From NCBI GenBank assembly GCA_903839405.1, contig CAIMCD010000025.1:1-64000 (forward strand): 64,000 nt of DNA. Reading direction: 5' to 3'. The stretch is from an uncultured Chlorobiaceae bacterium (GTDB lineage: Bacteria; Bacteroidota; Chlorobiia; Chlorobiales; Chlorobiaceae). Shown piece after piece: positions 18,543-29,770 of the stretch (the first letter of the stretch is position 1; each line of letters opens with the position of its first letter). Under the pieces are notes generated by a model. It saw nothing but the letters and a program-made list of their open reading frames with translations. It had not been told where the DNA came from and searched no databases. The position numbers and the translations under genes are program-made.

Positions 18543-19175
18543 GTGATTGAACAGCTACTTCTCCTCGCTGCAGCGTTTGTCATTGGTTTCGCTGTAGGTC
18601 GCTACCGCATAGATCGTGTTTACTCGCTGCAGAACCGAGGTGAAGCTGTTTTGGCTGACAGATTGATCGAAAACTTCCAGGCGCCGAGCTATCACCTCAT
18701 GAACAATGTGACATTGAGGCGCAACGACGGGACAACCCAGGTCGATCACATCCTCATCTCACGCTACGGCGTTTATGTAATCGAGACGAAGAACTACAAT
18801 GGTTGGATATTTGCGAACCCAAGACACTCCATGTGGACCCAGGTTCTCTTCAAGCGCAAGTTCAGGTTCCAGAATCCCATCCACCAGAACTTTGGCCACG
18901 TTCGTGCGGTTCAGACCCTCCTCGACTTCTTACCACCCGAGACGATCTCGGCTGCTGTGGTCTTTACGGGTGAGGCCGAGTTCCAGACTGAGCTACCGGT
19001 TGGTGTGTACTCAACGGACCGCTTCATCGAGCACATACGAAATCGGGTAATGGAAGTGATGTCGGAGAATCGCATGCAGTTCTGCATCGGAAGGTTGGAG
19101 GCAAACCGCCTCGCCTTGACCCAACAAACCGATGTAGAACACCAATATTATGTTCAGCGCAAGCATGGTGCCTAA
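18543..19175 (+). CDS. Membrane-anchored NERD (nuclease-related) domain protein
   Basis: A 210-residue protein beginning at GTG 18543. The first ~20 residues form a membrane helix (LLLLAAAFVIGFAVGRY). Residues about 30-150 match the NERD domain, with the restriction-nuclease-like core TQVDHILISRYGVYVIETKN containing the Asp and Glu-x-Lys residues expected at the metal site. NERD proteins are often plasmid-borne or in defence loci, but a catalytic role has rarely been shown. The codon choice (AAG, GAG, GAC) differs slightly from neighbours, so horizontal gain is possible. It stands alone, convergent to the DUF3592 gene. Confidence 0.82.
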   Translation: MIEQLLLLAAAFVIGFAVGRYRIDRVYSLQNRGEAVLADRLIENFQAPSYHLMNNVTLRRNDGTTQVDHILISRYGVYVIETKNYNGWIFANPRHSMWTQVLFKRKFRFQNPIHQNFGHVRAVQTLLDFLPPETISAAVVFTGEAEFQTELPVGVYSTDRFIEHIRNRVMEVMSENRMQFCIGRLEANRLALTQQTDVEHQYYVQRKHGA

Positions 19176-19176
19176 T

Positions 19177-19218
19177 CCGGCAGTCAACCGAACGCTACTG
19201 CCGGGGCTGAAGCTTCAG
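19177..19218. repeat. Two adjacent palindromes between convergent genes
   Basis: CCGGCAGT (19177-19184) pairs perfectly with ACTGCCGG (19197-19204) over a 12-base loop, and two bases later comes the perfect palindrome CTGAAGCTTCAG (19207-19218). They sit exactly between the stop codons of two convergent genes. No T-run follows in either direction, so a bidirectional terminator is only a possibility. Confidence 0.5.
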
Positions 19219-19219
19219 T

Positions 19220-19918
19220 TTATTCAGGATGTTTTGGAAGGAATGAGAGATCGAGAGTGTACTTTTTGGGATTGTTGCGGTCGATAAATACCCGGACAGT
19301 TTTATTCTTTATGTATTCGGAGGGGTCGAACCAGAGATCATGGCTTTTGAAGCGGTAGACCTTTGCGGTTGAAGGGTTCCGCCATTCGGTTATGATCCGC
19401 CAGGGGCTTCTGCCATTGACCGATATGGAGCGGTTGAGCTCAATCCCCTTGAATTCACTCTCGATGGAGTAGCCCTCTTCCTTCAGGGCCTTCTCTCTTT
19501 GCCCGTTCAGCAACGGGATCAGGATCATTGCCCCGCCAATCAGAAAAAAGACTCCGCCCATACTCCCCAGGATAATGGAGCCACCCCAGATCGGAAAGAG
19601 AGCGTTGATGGTTGCGTGCTGTGGCTCGGTGGGGAGGTATAATACCTCAACCTTTTCCCCTTTTGCATAACCGGGCGGGTTACTGCCGGTTGATGAGATA
19701 AAAATAATCGACTCGCCGTTGCGGCCGCTGAAATGTACAACCGGAATGTAGTTCATCCCGCTGCCTGAAGTGGAGCGTACCAGATTGACCACGGTGCCCT
19801 CGGTTTTTATGGCTTTCGAAACAAATGCATCCGTTTGTTGATAGAGCAAGAGCGCCCCGCCGAGCATACACAAACCCATAACGGTGAAGAGATTTTTGAT
19901 GAAGGCGATTACGTTCAT
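19220..19918 (-). CDS. DUF3592-family membrane protein
   Basis: A 232-residue protein with one N-terminal membrane helix (about residues 8-25), an extracytoplasmic DUF3592-like beta domain (motifs TEGTVVNL, YIPVVHF, and KGEKVEVLYLPTEPQHA), a second membrane segment pair around 108-135, and a second soluble part. The family is common and of unknown function. It is convergent to the NERD gene and divergent from ackA. No ligand or partner can be read from the sequence. Confidence 0.78.
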   Translation of the reverse strand: MNVIAFIKNLFTVMGLCMLGGALLLYQQTDAFVSKAIKTEGTVVNLVRSTSGSGMNYIPVVHFSGRNGESIIFISSTGSNPPGYAKGEKVEVLYLPTEPQHATINALFPIWGGSIILGSMGGVFFLIGGAMILIPLLNGQREKALKEEGYSIESEFKGIELNRSISVNGRSPWRIITEWRNPSTAKVYRFKSHDLWFDPSEYIKNKTVRVFIDRNNPKKYTLDLSFLPKHPE

Positions 19919-20027
19919 TTTTGCTCCATTTAATAATCGGTTATCAGTTAATAATACGTATTTTATTCTTCGTTATGCAAGTGTGGAAAAGTTGAGTTGC
20001 CGTTGAACAGGGCTGAAGAGTATCGTG

Positions 20028-21218
20028 ATGCTGAAAAAAAAGATTCTGGCCATCAATACCGGTTCATCGAGTATCAAGTTTGCCCTTTACCGGTGTGATG
20101 CCGAGGAGCAGCTTCTCTTTACCGGCTCACTGACGCGGATTGGCCATGAGTCGGGAGCGTTTTGTGTGCGAAACCAGGGAGGCGGCACGGTTTGCTCTGA
20201 GAGTGTCAGGGTGGTGGATCATGAGGCGGCTTCCAACTACCTTTTTTCATGGATGGCGTCGCAAGCGGCGTTCAAGCCGGACGCGGTGGGTCATCGTCTG
20301 GTGCATGGCGGTCCGCGCTACTTCAGCCCGCAAGTGGTTTCCCCGGAGCTGATTGCCGCTCTTGAAAAGCTTTCTCCCTTTGCGCCCGAGCACCTGCCGC
20401 AGGCGTTGACGGCCCTCCGCCATGCCCACAAGCTCTTTCCCGAAATTTTGCAGGTTACCTGCTTTGATACCTTTTTTCACGCTGCCATGCCGCCGGTTGC
20501 GCGCTTCTATCCGCTGCCGTACTCCATTCGCCGTGAAGGGGTGGTGCGCTATGGTTTTCACGGCCTCTCCTATGAGTACCTGCTTGATGAAGTGGAGCGC
20601 CTTGGTGGTCGGGAGGCAAAGCAGGGGAGGATCATTCTGGCCCATCTTGGCCATGGGGCGAGTATGGCGGCGGTGAAGGGTGCTCAAAGCATCGATACCT
20701 CAATGGGTTTTTCACCGGCTGGCGGCCTCATGATGAGCACCCGAACCGGGGATCTTGATCCGGGGGTGATTCTCTTTCTTTTGCAGCAGGAGAAGATGAG
20801 TCCGAGTGAGATCAAGGAGATGATCTACCGCCGCTCCGGTCTTTTGGGTATTTCGGGGATCAGCGATGAGATGCAGGCGCTGCTCTCCCTGGAGGCGGAA
20901 AAGCCTCAGGCCCATGAAGCCATTGAGCTGTTCTGTTACCGGGCAAAGCAGTGTATCGGCTCCTTTACGGCGGCGATGGGCGGGCTGGATACCCTTGTTT
21001 TCAGCGGCGGGATTGGGGAAGAGAGCAGAGAGATTCGCCGCCGGATTTGTGAGGGTCTCGGCTTTCTTGGTATCACGGTGGATGACTCCCGCAACAAGAT
21101 CTCTTCAGCGGTGATCTCCCCGCCGGACGCTCCTGTTACGGTCAGGGTTATCAAAACCAATGAAGAGTTGATGATTGTCCGCCACACCCTCGCGCTTCTG
21201 CGGGGAGCTGTTACCTAA
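20028..21218 (+). CDS. ackA: Acetate kinase
   Basis: Acetate kinase interconverts acetyl phosphate plus ADP and acetate plus ATP. The 396-residue protein has the N-terminal signature ILAINTGSSSIKFALY, the GHRLVHGG motif, GFHGLSYEYL and the ATP-binding segment LVFSGGIGEES. The annotated frame begins with GTG 20025 immediately followed by ATG 20028; the ATG is used here. It lies just upstream of phosphoketolase on the same strand, which together give a phosphoketolase-acetate kinase route. The two genes are separated by a repeat-like element. Confidence 0.96.
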   Translation: MLKKKILAINTGSSSIKFALYRCDAEEQLLFTGSLTRIGHESGAFCVRNQGGGTVCSESVRVVDHEAASNYLFSWMASQAAFKPDAVGHRLVHGGPRYFSPQVVSPELIAALEKLSPFAPEHLPQALTALRHAHKLFPEILQVTCFDTFFHAAMPPVARFYPLPYSIRREGVVRYGFHGLSYEYLLDEVERLGGREAKQGRIILAHLGHGASMAAVKGAQSIDTSMGFSPAGGLMMSTRTGDLDPGVILFLLQQEKMSPSEIKEMIYRRSGLLGISGISDEMQALLSLEAEKPQAHEAIELFCYRAKQCIGSFTAAMGGLDTLVFSGGIGEESREIRRRICEGLGFLGITVDDSRNKISSAVISPPDAPVTVRVIKTNEELMIVRHTLALLRGAVT

Positions 21219-21223
21219 TGCGG

Positions 21224-21360
21224 CATCTCTATTTATAGTCGTGAGAAGCCCGAGAACAAGGTGGACGGAGCAGAGAAACCGGAGTGTACACGTGCTACAT
21301 GAGGATTTCGAGCACCACCCAACGCACTGATTGGGTTTCGGAACAAATAAATAGAGGTGT
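21224..21360. repeat. MITE-like or palindromic interspersed element
   Basis: The left end CATCTCTATTTATAG and right end AAATAAATAGAGGTG are imperfect terminal inverted repeats (one mismatch over 12). Inside, the arms keep partial complementarity (GGTGGACGGAGCAGAG against the complement of CTCGAGCACCACC-like sequence) around a central GTGTACAC. About 137 bases, no coding capacity, lies between ackA and xfp. I saw no second copy in this window. Confidence 0.55.
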
Positions 21361-21414
21361 CCATGCATGATGAGTATGGATCAAGCTTGTAGTTTCATCT
21401 AAACCGATTTTACC

Positions 21415-23805
21415 ATGATATCCCAGGAGAGCCTTTTACCCCCGTCTCCGCTTTCGCCGGATGAACTCCAACTCATTGATGCCTACTGGAGGGCGGCCAA
21501 CTATCTCTCGGTTGGGCAGATCTACCTGATGGAGAACCCGCTGCTCCGTGAACCCTTGAAGCCCGAACAGGTCAAGCCGCGTCTTTTGGGCCATTGGGGC
21601 ACAACGCCGGGGCTGAATTTTATCTATGCACATCTGAACCGCACGATAAAAGCGCGCGATTTGAATGTGATTTTTATTACCGGGCCAGGTCATGGCGGTC
21701 CGGCTCTGGTGGCCAATGTCTGGCTTGAGGGTACCTACAGCGAATATTATCCCAATATTTCGGAAGACGCTATTGGCATGAAGCGCTTGTTCCGGCAGTT
21801 CTCCTTTCCCGGTGGTATCCCAAGCCATGTGGCGCCTGAAACTCCCGGTTCCATCCATGAAGGGGGCGAGCTTGGCTACGCGCTCTCCCACGCATTTGGA
21901 GCGGTGTTTGATAATCCCTCCCTTCTGGCCCTCTGTGTGGTGGGTGATGGCGAAGCCGAAACCGGCCCCCTGGCCACATCGTGGCACTCCAACAAATTTC
22001 TCAATCCGGCCCGTGACGGGGCGGTGCTGCCGGTGCTCCACCTGAACGGCTATAAAATCGCCAACCCCGCACTGCTTGCCCGTCTGCCGCACGATGAACT
22101 GGAAGATTTGATGAAGGGGTACGGCTACAAGCCTCGTTTTGTGGAGGGTTCCGATCCCGCTTTGATGCATCAGGCAATGGCTGCGGCGCTTGACGCCTCT
22201 CTCGACGAGATTGCGGATATTCAGCGGCAAGCGCGGGAGCAGGGAGTAACCGAGAGGCCGCTCTGGCCGATGATTGTGCTGCGTTCACCCAAAGGGTGGA
22301 CCGGGCCGAAAGAGGTTGATGGCAAAAAGACCGAGGATTTCTGGCGTTCCCATCAGGTGCCGTTTTCCGCCGTGCGGGAAAACCCGGCTCATCTCAAGCT
22401 GCTTGAGGAGTGGATGAAGAGCTACCGGCCGGAGGAGCTTTTTACGCCTGAAGGGGCTCTTAAGCCGGAACTGAAAGAGCTTGCACCAAAAGGGCAGAAA
22501 CGGATGGGTGATAATCCTCATGCCAACGGCGGGCTGCTCTTGAAATCACTCCATATGCCGGATTACCGGGATTACGCACTCGCGGTTCCCTCTCCCGGAT
22601 CGGTGAAGGGTGAAGCCACAAGGGTCATGGGGATGCTGCTCAGGGATGTGATGAAGATGAATGAGCACGACTCCAATTTCCGGGTATTCGGGCCGGACGA
22701 AACCGCCTCAAACCGGCTTGGTTCCTTGTTTGATGTGACCAGCCGTACATGGATGGAGAGTATTTTTGCGTATGATGAAAATCTTTCCCCGGACGGAAGG
22801 GTCATGGAGATTCTCTCCGAGCATACCTGCCAGGGGTGGCTTGAGGGCTATCTGTTGACCGGACGCCACGGCCTCTTCTCCTGCTATGAGGCCTTTATCC
22901 ATATTGTTGACTCGATGTTCAACCAGCATGCCAAATGGCTGAAAATCACCAATGATGAAATTCCCTGGCGCCGGCCCATTGCATCACTGAACTACCTTTT
23001 GACCTCCCACGTCTGGCAGCAGGACAATAACGGTTTCTCCCATCAGGATCCCGGCTTTATTGATCATGTGGTCAACAAGAAAGCCGATGTGATACGGGTC
23101 TATCTTCCGCCTGACGCCAACACGCTGCTTTCGGTCACCGACCACTGTTTGCGCTCACGGAACTATATCAATGTGATTATTGCCGGCAAACAGCCCGCCT
23201 GGCAGTGGCTCGACATGGAGGCGGCCGTCCGCCACTGCACCAGCGGTATCGGCATCTGGGAGTGGGCCTCAAACGACACGGAGGATGGTGAGCCGGATGT
23301 GGTGATGGCCTGTGCGGGAGATGTGCCGACGCTTGAAACCCTTGCTGCGGTCGATATTTTACGGGAGAGAATCCCCGATCTCAAAATCCGCGTGGTCAAC
23401 GTTGTGGATCTCATGACCCTTCAGCCGATTGAAGAGCATCCGCACGGCCTCAGTGACCGGGATTTTGATGATATTTTCACCACCGACAAGCCGATCATTT
23501 TTGCCTATCACGGCTACCCCTGGCTGATTCACCGCCTGACCTACCGTCGTACCAATCATCACAACCTCCATGTGCGGGGGTACAAGGAGGAGGGAACCAC
23601 TACCACACCCTTTGATATGGTGGTGATGAATGATCTTGACCGCTTCCATCTGGTTGCCGATGTGGTGAACCGGGTGCCGCGTCTGCGGCAGCGAGCGGCT
23701 TATGCCAAACAGCATGTGCGCAACATGCTGATCGCCCACAAGGAGTATATCCGCACCTATGGCGAGGATATGCCGGAAATCCGCAACTGGCAGTGGAAGC
23801 GGTGA
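21415..23805 (+). CDS. xfp: Xylulose-5-phosphate/fructose-6-phosphate phosphoketolase
   Basis: A thiamine diphosphate enzyme that splits xylulose 5-phosphate (or fructose 6-phosphate) with phosphate to acetyl phosphate plus glyceraldehyde 3-phosphate (or erythrose 4-phosphate). The 796 residues match the usual length. [19 protein letters not shown] and the TPP/Mg motif [17 protein letters not shown] are diagnostic, as is [20 protein letters not shown]. It is 196 bases downstream of ackA, which would convert the acetyl phosphate to acetate and ATP. Whether it serves reserve-carbohydrate use in the dark is inference. Confidence 0.97.
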   Translation: MISQESLLPPSPLSPDELQLIDAYWRAANYLSVGQIYLMENPLLREPLKPEQVKPRLLGHWGTTPGLNFIYAHLNRTIKARDLNVIFITGPGHGGPALVANVWLEGTYSEYYPNISEDAIGMKRLFRQFSFPGGIPSHVAPETPGSIHEGGELGYALSHAFGAVFDNPSLLALCVVGDGEAETGPLATSWHSNKFLNPARDGAVLPVLHLNGYKIANPALLARLPHDELEDLMKGYGYKPRFVEGSDPALMHQAMAAALDASLDEIADIQRQAREQGVTERPLWPMIVLRSPKGWTGPKEVDGKKTEDFWRSHQVPFSAVRENPAHLKLLEEWMKSYRPEELFTPEGALKPELKELAPKGQKRMGDNPHANGGLLLKSLHMPDYRDYALAVPSPGSVKGEATRVMGMLLRDVMKMNEHDSNFRVFGPDETASNRLGSLFDVTSRTWMESIFAYDENLSPDGRVMEILSEHTCQGWLEGYLLTGRHGLFSCYEAFIHIVDSMFNQHAKWLKITNDEIPWRRPIASLNYLLTSHVWQQDNNGFSHQDPGFIDHVVNKKADVIRVYLPPDANTLLSVTDHCLRSRNYINVIIAGKQPAWQWLDMEAAVRHCTSGIGIWEWASNDTEDGEPDVVMACAGDVPTLETLAAVDILRERIPDLKIRVVNVVDLMTLQPIEEHPHGLSDRDFDDIFTTDKPIIFAYHGYPWLIHRLTYRRTNHHNLHVRGYKEEGTTTTPFDMVVMNDLDRFHLVADVVNRVPRLRQRAAYAKQHVRNMLIAHKEYIRTYGEDMPEIRNWQWKR

Positions 23806-23867
23806 GAGGTGAAGGAAGTAGGGCGAGAGTTCTGAGGTTGAAGTTGTAAACAGAATCGAAATTTATT

Positions 23868-24980
23868 ATGAAAGGGAAAAAGAGGTTGCGGCGTAAACTA
23901 CCGGGGCGTCCCCTGAAAAGGGAGATGCAGAGCCTGACCCGCACCATCGGCCAGCCACCCGGCACACTGCTTCATATCGGAGAGCAGAAAACGGGCAGTG
24001 CGCTGATAACGGTTTTCGGTTATGATGAAGCGCATGAGTTTCATTGTACCGTGAACTCCCTCTCGGAGTGCATGGCATGGAAAGAGTGGCCGGGAGTGCT
24101 CTGGATCAATATTGATGGCCTGCATGACGTTACGCTCATCGAAGAGGCTGGCCGACTCTACAACATTCATCCCCTTACCCAGGAAGATATTCTGCATACC
24201 GGGCAGCGTCCTAAAATTGAAGACTTTGAAGGTTATCTCTTTTTAGTGCTCAGAACGCTTGAAGTTGACCCGGCAAGCGCTGAAATAACGGAAGAGCAGT
24301 TGAGCATGGTGATCGGAAAGAACTATGTGCTGACCTTTCAGGAAAAACCGGGCGATATGTTTCAGGCCGTCCGGGAGCGAATCAAAAGCCCTGGAACCGG
24401 CATAAGAAAGCGCAGGGCAGATTACCTTGCCTATGCACTCATTGATGCCGTGGTGGACAGCTATTTTCTCATTCTTGAAGAGCTTGAAAGCCATATCGAA
24501 TTGCTTGACCAGGAGCTTTTCGCCGCGTCAGGTCACGATACCTTTCAATCCATCTACGGCCTGAAAAAGGAGCTGATTCTTTTACGCAAATCCGTGAGGC
24601 CGATGCGGGAGATCATCAACAGCATCAGTCGGGATCATTACAAGGTAATTGATGATGCAGCAACCTGGCCATTTTTCAGGGATGTGTACGACAATGTCAT
24701 CCTTATTATCGAAACCATTGAAACCTATCGGGATATTGTTATCGGCATGTACGATACCTGGCTTGCCATTGTCAACAACCGGATGAACGAGATCATGAAG
24801 GTGCTTACCACCATTGCCACTATTTTTATGCCGCTCTCCTTCATGGCCGGAGTCTACGGCATGAACTTCCGTTCCATGCCGGGTCTTGAGTGGCAGTGGG
24901 GATTTTATGCCCTTCTTGGGGTGATGGGTTTGATTGTTGCGGGGATGCTTGTTTTCTTCCGAACTCGCAAATGGTTTTAA
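23868..24980 (+). CDS. corA: CorA magnesium/cobalt transporter
   Basis: A 370-residue member of the CorA family, a homopentameric channel for Mg2+ (also Co2+/Ni2+). A long cytoplasmic alpha/beta domain is followed by two C-terminal membrane helices, with the invariant YGMNF signature at the end of the first and a basic tail (FRTRKWF). The segment HPLTQEDILHTGQRPKIEDF is characteristic. It starts 62 bases after xfp but is probably a separate function. Confidence 0.95.
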   Translation: MKGKKRLRRKLPGRPLKREMQSLTRTIGQPPGTLLHIGEQKTGSALITVFGYDEAHEFHCTVNSLSECMAWKEWPGVLWINIDGLHDVTLIEEAGRLYNIHPLTQEDILHTGQRPKIEDFEGYLFLVLRTLEVDPASAEITEEQLSMVIGKNYVLTFQEKPGDMFQAVRERIKSPGTGIRKRRADYLAYALIDAVVDSYFLILEELESHIELLDQELFAASGHDTFQSIYGLKKELILLRKSVRPMREIINSISRDHYKVIDDAATWPFFRDVYDNVILIIETIETYRDIVIGMYDTWLAIVNNRMNEIMKVLTTIATIFMPLSFMAGVYGMNFRSMPGLEWQWGFYALLGVMGLIVAGMLVFFRTRKWF

Positions 24981-25002
24981 GGCCTCGAAAACAGCTCGGC
25001 AC

Positions 25003-25470
25003 TTACTCTTTTTTCTTCTGCCCGGTAAAGTAGGTCAGTCCAGCGATCACTATGCCTATCGCTCCGCCGAGGTAAACTATTTCGGTTTCTCCATGCCATG
25101 TTACGACGTGGCCGAGAAAGACAACCGCCATAACCACCACAATGACTCCAATCAATTTTCCCTTCAGGTCATCAAGGCTATGCATGACAAGCCATTCCGG
25201 CAGGGTAATGGTGTCGTCAATAAAGAGCTCATAAAGCCCCAGTGACATGATATAGAGTACGGTTCCCACAAGAAAGATGTCGGTGTTTTCGATAAATCCG
25301 AGAGCCAGCGCCTTTGCTCCTTTGGCCGTTACCGTGCTGTACATGATGGTGTCAATGATCTGCTGTACTATTGAGATGCCTGCGTAGATCAAAAGTGTCG
25401 TTGCGGCAATGAACGTTCCGATGACGGCGATGATAACGAGGTATCGGCTTGAAGAGAGAAGTCGCTGCAT
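25003..25470 (-). CDS. YqhA/UPF0114 family membrane protein
   Basis: A 155-residue protein with about four membrane helices: 10-30, 60-82 (IFLVGTVLYIMSLGLYELFI), 105-125 and 135-150. The motif GLYELFIDD followed by LPEWLVMHSLDDLKGKLIGV is typical of the UPF0114 (YqhA) family, whose function is unknown. It ends 22 bases from the convergent corA gene. The short cytoplasmic C-terminus is QKKKE. Confidence 0.85.
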   Translation of the reverse strand: MQRLLSSSRYLVIIAVIGTFIAATTLLIYAGISIVQQIIDTIMYSTVTAKGAKALALGFIENTDIFLVGTVLYIMSLGLYELFIDDTITLPEWLVMHSLDDLKGKLIGVIVVVMAVVFLGHVVTWHGETEIVYLGGAIGIVIAGLTYFTGQKKKE

Positions 25471-25559
25471 AAAAAGCTCTTTGAAAAGTTTATGCTCAAT
25501 TACTCTTGTTCAATAGGATAACAAAACGTGCGGCAGCCGCTCTGGCATTTTTCAGACAT

Positions 25560-26315
25560 TCAGATCCTTACCGGAATGCCCCTTTCGCGCAGGTACTCCT
25601 TGGCTTCAAGGATGGAGTGTTGGCGGAAGTGGAAGATTGATGCGGCAAGTGCGGCATCGGCACGGCCTTTGGTGAACCCTTCATAGAGGTGTTCCAGCGT
25701 GCCGGCACCGCCGGACGCGATAACCGGAATGTGCACCGAGGTGGAGATTTGGGAGAGTATCTCATTGTCGTACCCCACTTTGGTGCCGTCACGATCCATG
25801 CTGGTCAGAAGAATCTCTCCGGCACCGAGCTCCTGCACTTTTTGTGCCCACTCCAGCGCCTTGTAGGGGGTTGGAATTTTTCCGGAGTGGGTGTGAACAA
25901 TGTACTCCTCCCCGATTTTTTTAACGTCGATGGCCACCACAACGGCCTGAGAACCGTATTTTTCGGCAATCCGGGTGATGAGTTCCGGGTCGTTGACCGC
26001 GGCGGTGTTGACCGATACCTTGTCGGCTCCATGCAGAAAGACCTCTTTGGCCCGTTCAACGGAGTTGATTCCGCCGCCGACCGTGAGCGGAATAAAAACT
26101 TCACCGGAAACTTTCAAAACCTCTTCAAGGGTTGTTCTTCGGGATTCAAGTGATGCTGAAATATCAAGAAAGACTAGTTCATCAGCCAGTTCGTTGTTGT
26201 AGAAGCGTGCCTGCTCAAGGATGGAGCCCGCATCCCGCAACCCTTCAAAGTTAATTCCCTTGACCACTCTGCCGTCCCGTACGTCGAGACAGGGTATAAT
26301 CCGCTTTGCTAACAT
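25560..26315 (-). CDS. hisF: Imidazole glycerol phosphate synthase cyclase subunit HisF
   Basis: HisF is a (beta/alpha)8 barrel that takes ammonia from HisH and closes PRFAR to imidazole glycerol phosphate and AICAR in histidine synthesis. Its 251 residues begin [20 protein letters not shown] with the catalytic Asp11, and the second catalytic Asp lies in VVVAIDVKK. The phosphate-binding GGG and [11 protein letters not shown] loops are present. No other his gene is adjacent, which is common in green sulfur bacteria where his genes are scattered. Confidence 0.97.
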   Translation of the reverse strand: MLAKRIIPCLDVRDGRVVKGINFEGLRDAGSILEQARFYNNELADELVFLDISASLESRRTTLEEVLKVSGEVFIPLTVGGGINSVERAKEVFLHGADKVSVNTAAVNDPELITRIAEKYGSQAVVVAIDVKKIGEEYIVHTHSGKIPTPYKALEWAQKVQELGAGEILLTSMDRDGTKVGYDNEILSQISTSVHIPVIASGGAGTLEHLYEGFTKGRADAALAASIFHFRQHSILEAKEYLRERGIPVRI

Positions 26316-26446
26316 TGGCTGTACTGAAATCTGTTATGAAAACCTGTGGAACAAGAAATCAATTAAGTTTGAACTCTACAACATTATTTTAATGTATTAT
26401 ATTTGCAGGCAACTGAATTGGAAGAAAAAAAAAGAGCAAGACAATT

Positions 26447-26797
26447 ATGAAATTCCCTGTTTGTGAATATGCGGATTCAGAGGAAGGGTTTTACTCTCAG
26501 TGTGCTTCCTGCCCGATTGACGCCTCCTCTTCGGGTTGCGCACTTGACGAACTTGAAGATGGTTATTACCAGTTTGAAGGCGCTACTCCCCATGGCGGGG
26601 TGAAGGCACTCTTCTTTTTCAAGGACAATGAGGGAAACCGGGTGAAAAAGAGGGACGCTATCCACGTAGAGATCCATGAGCTTGACGAGCTGGGCCACCT
26701 GCTTACCATCCTGTACGGTATGGTTGATCCCGAAGGGATGATCTACCTGAAAAAGTCAGGGCAGGAAAACATTCATCGTCAGGATAATATCCAGTAA
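26447..26797 (+). CDS. Conserved small cysteine-containing protein upstream of FNR
   Basis: A 116-residue acidic protein with four cysteines in its first 31 residues (Cys6, 19, 22, 31; CASC pair included), which could bind zinc or an iron-sulfur cluster. The rest has a beta-rich pattern (YYQFEGATPHGGVKALFFF). I cannot assign it to a named family. It lies 21 bases before the ferredoxin-NADP reductase gene on the same strand, so it probably belongs to that operon and may be linked to redox metabolism. Confidence 0.75.
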   Translation: MKFPVCEYADSEEGFYSQCASCPIDASSSGCALDELEDGYYQFEGATPHGGVKALFFFKDNEGNRVKKRDAIHVEIHELDELGHLLTILYGMVDPEGMIYLKKSGQENIHRQDNIQ

Positions 26798-28772
<1,975 letters not shown>

Positions 28773-28787
28773 TCACCTCTTTTTGTT

Positions 28788-29663
28788 ATGCCATCCGATA
28801 GTGTTTCGATAGCTCTCATTCAAACTGCATGCGGGAGCAACCCGGCTGAAAACAGGGAGAGAGCCTGCCTGAAAATCCGGGAGGCCGCCGCAGGGGGGGC
28901 TCAGATTATCTGTTTGCAGGAGCTTTTCACTTCACTCTATTTCTGCCAGAGGGAGGAGTACGAGCCCTTTTCGCTTGCCGAGCCGGTGCCCGGCCCTTCC
29001 ACGGAGCTTTTGCAGGAGCTGGCCCGTGAGCTTGAGGTGGTGATTGTGGCATCGCTTTTTGAACTGCGGGCGCGGGGGCTCTATCACAATACAGCCGCTG
29101 TGATTGATGCCGATGGCCGGTATCTCGGCAAATTCCGGAAAATGCATATTCCGGACGATCCCGGCTTTTACGAGAAGTTTTACTTTACGCCGGGTGATCT
29201 TGGCTACAAGGTCTTTAAAACCCGCTATGCCACCATTGGCGTTTTGATCTGCTGGGATCAGTGGTATCCAGAAGCGGCAAGGCTGACCGCGCTCAAGGGG
29301 GCGGAGATCATTTTTTATCCCACAGCCATCGGCTGGTCGACCGACGAGCACTCCCTGGAAGTGCGCCAGGCGCAGCAGGCGGCTTGGAAAACCATGCAGT
29401 TGAGTCATGCAATTGCCAACGGGGTTTTTGTTGCCGCGGCCAACCGGGTAGGGCGGGAAGGTGAGCTTGAGTTCTGGGGCAACAGTTTTGTCTCCGATCC
29501 CTATGGCCAAGTCATTGAAGAGGCGGCCCATCAGGATGAAGCTGTGGTGATTGCCCGATGCGACCTCAGCCGTATTGGTTTTTACCGCTCGCACTGGCCC
29601 TTTTTGCGGGATCGCCGCATTGAAACCTACGGGGAGTTGCAGAAACGCTTTCTTGAGGAGTAA
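28788..29663 (+). CDS. aguB: N-carbamoylputrescine amidase
   Basis: A 291-residue nitrilase-superfamily enzyme that hydrolyses N-carbamoylputrescine to putrescine, CO2 and ammonia. The catalytic triad is visible: Glu in CLQELFTSLYF, Lys in KFRKMHIPDDPGFYE, and Cys in VLICWDQWYPEAAR. The EKFYFTPGD segment is specific to this subfamily. The matching agmatine deiminase gene is at 31032, with an M48 protease gene between. It follows menA by 15 bases. Confidence 0.94.
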   Translation: MPSDSVSIALIQTACGSNPAENRERACLKIREAAAGGAQIICLQELFTSLYFCQREEYEPFSLAEPVPGPSTELLQELARELEVVIVASLFELRARGLYHNTAAVIDADGRYLGKFRKMHIPDDPGFYEKFYFTPGDLGYKVFKTRYATIGVLICWDQWYPEAARLTALKGAEIIFYPTAIGWSTDEHSLEVRQAQQAAWKTMQLSHAIANGVFVAAANRVGREGELEFWGNSFVSDPYGQVIEEAAHQDEAVVIARCDLSRIGFYRSHWPFLRDRRIETYGELQKRFLEE

Positions 29664-29770
29664 CTCGCTTTAGCCTAAGGCCTGCGGCTCAGGGCCGGGC
29701 CTGCAGGGGAACCCTTTTTCCGGGTGGCGGGTTATGACCTTCACTCTTTTACCCATACGCTCTTTTTGTT

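Noticed and set aside
21436..22230. 264-codon minus-strand frame opposite phosphoketolase.
   Set aside because: Antisense shadow of xfp; composition is His/Arg/Gly rich with no motif or ribosome site.
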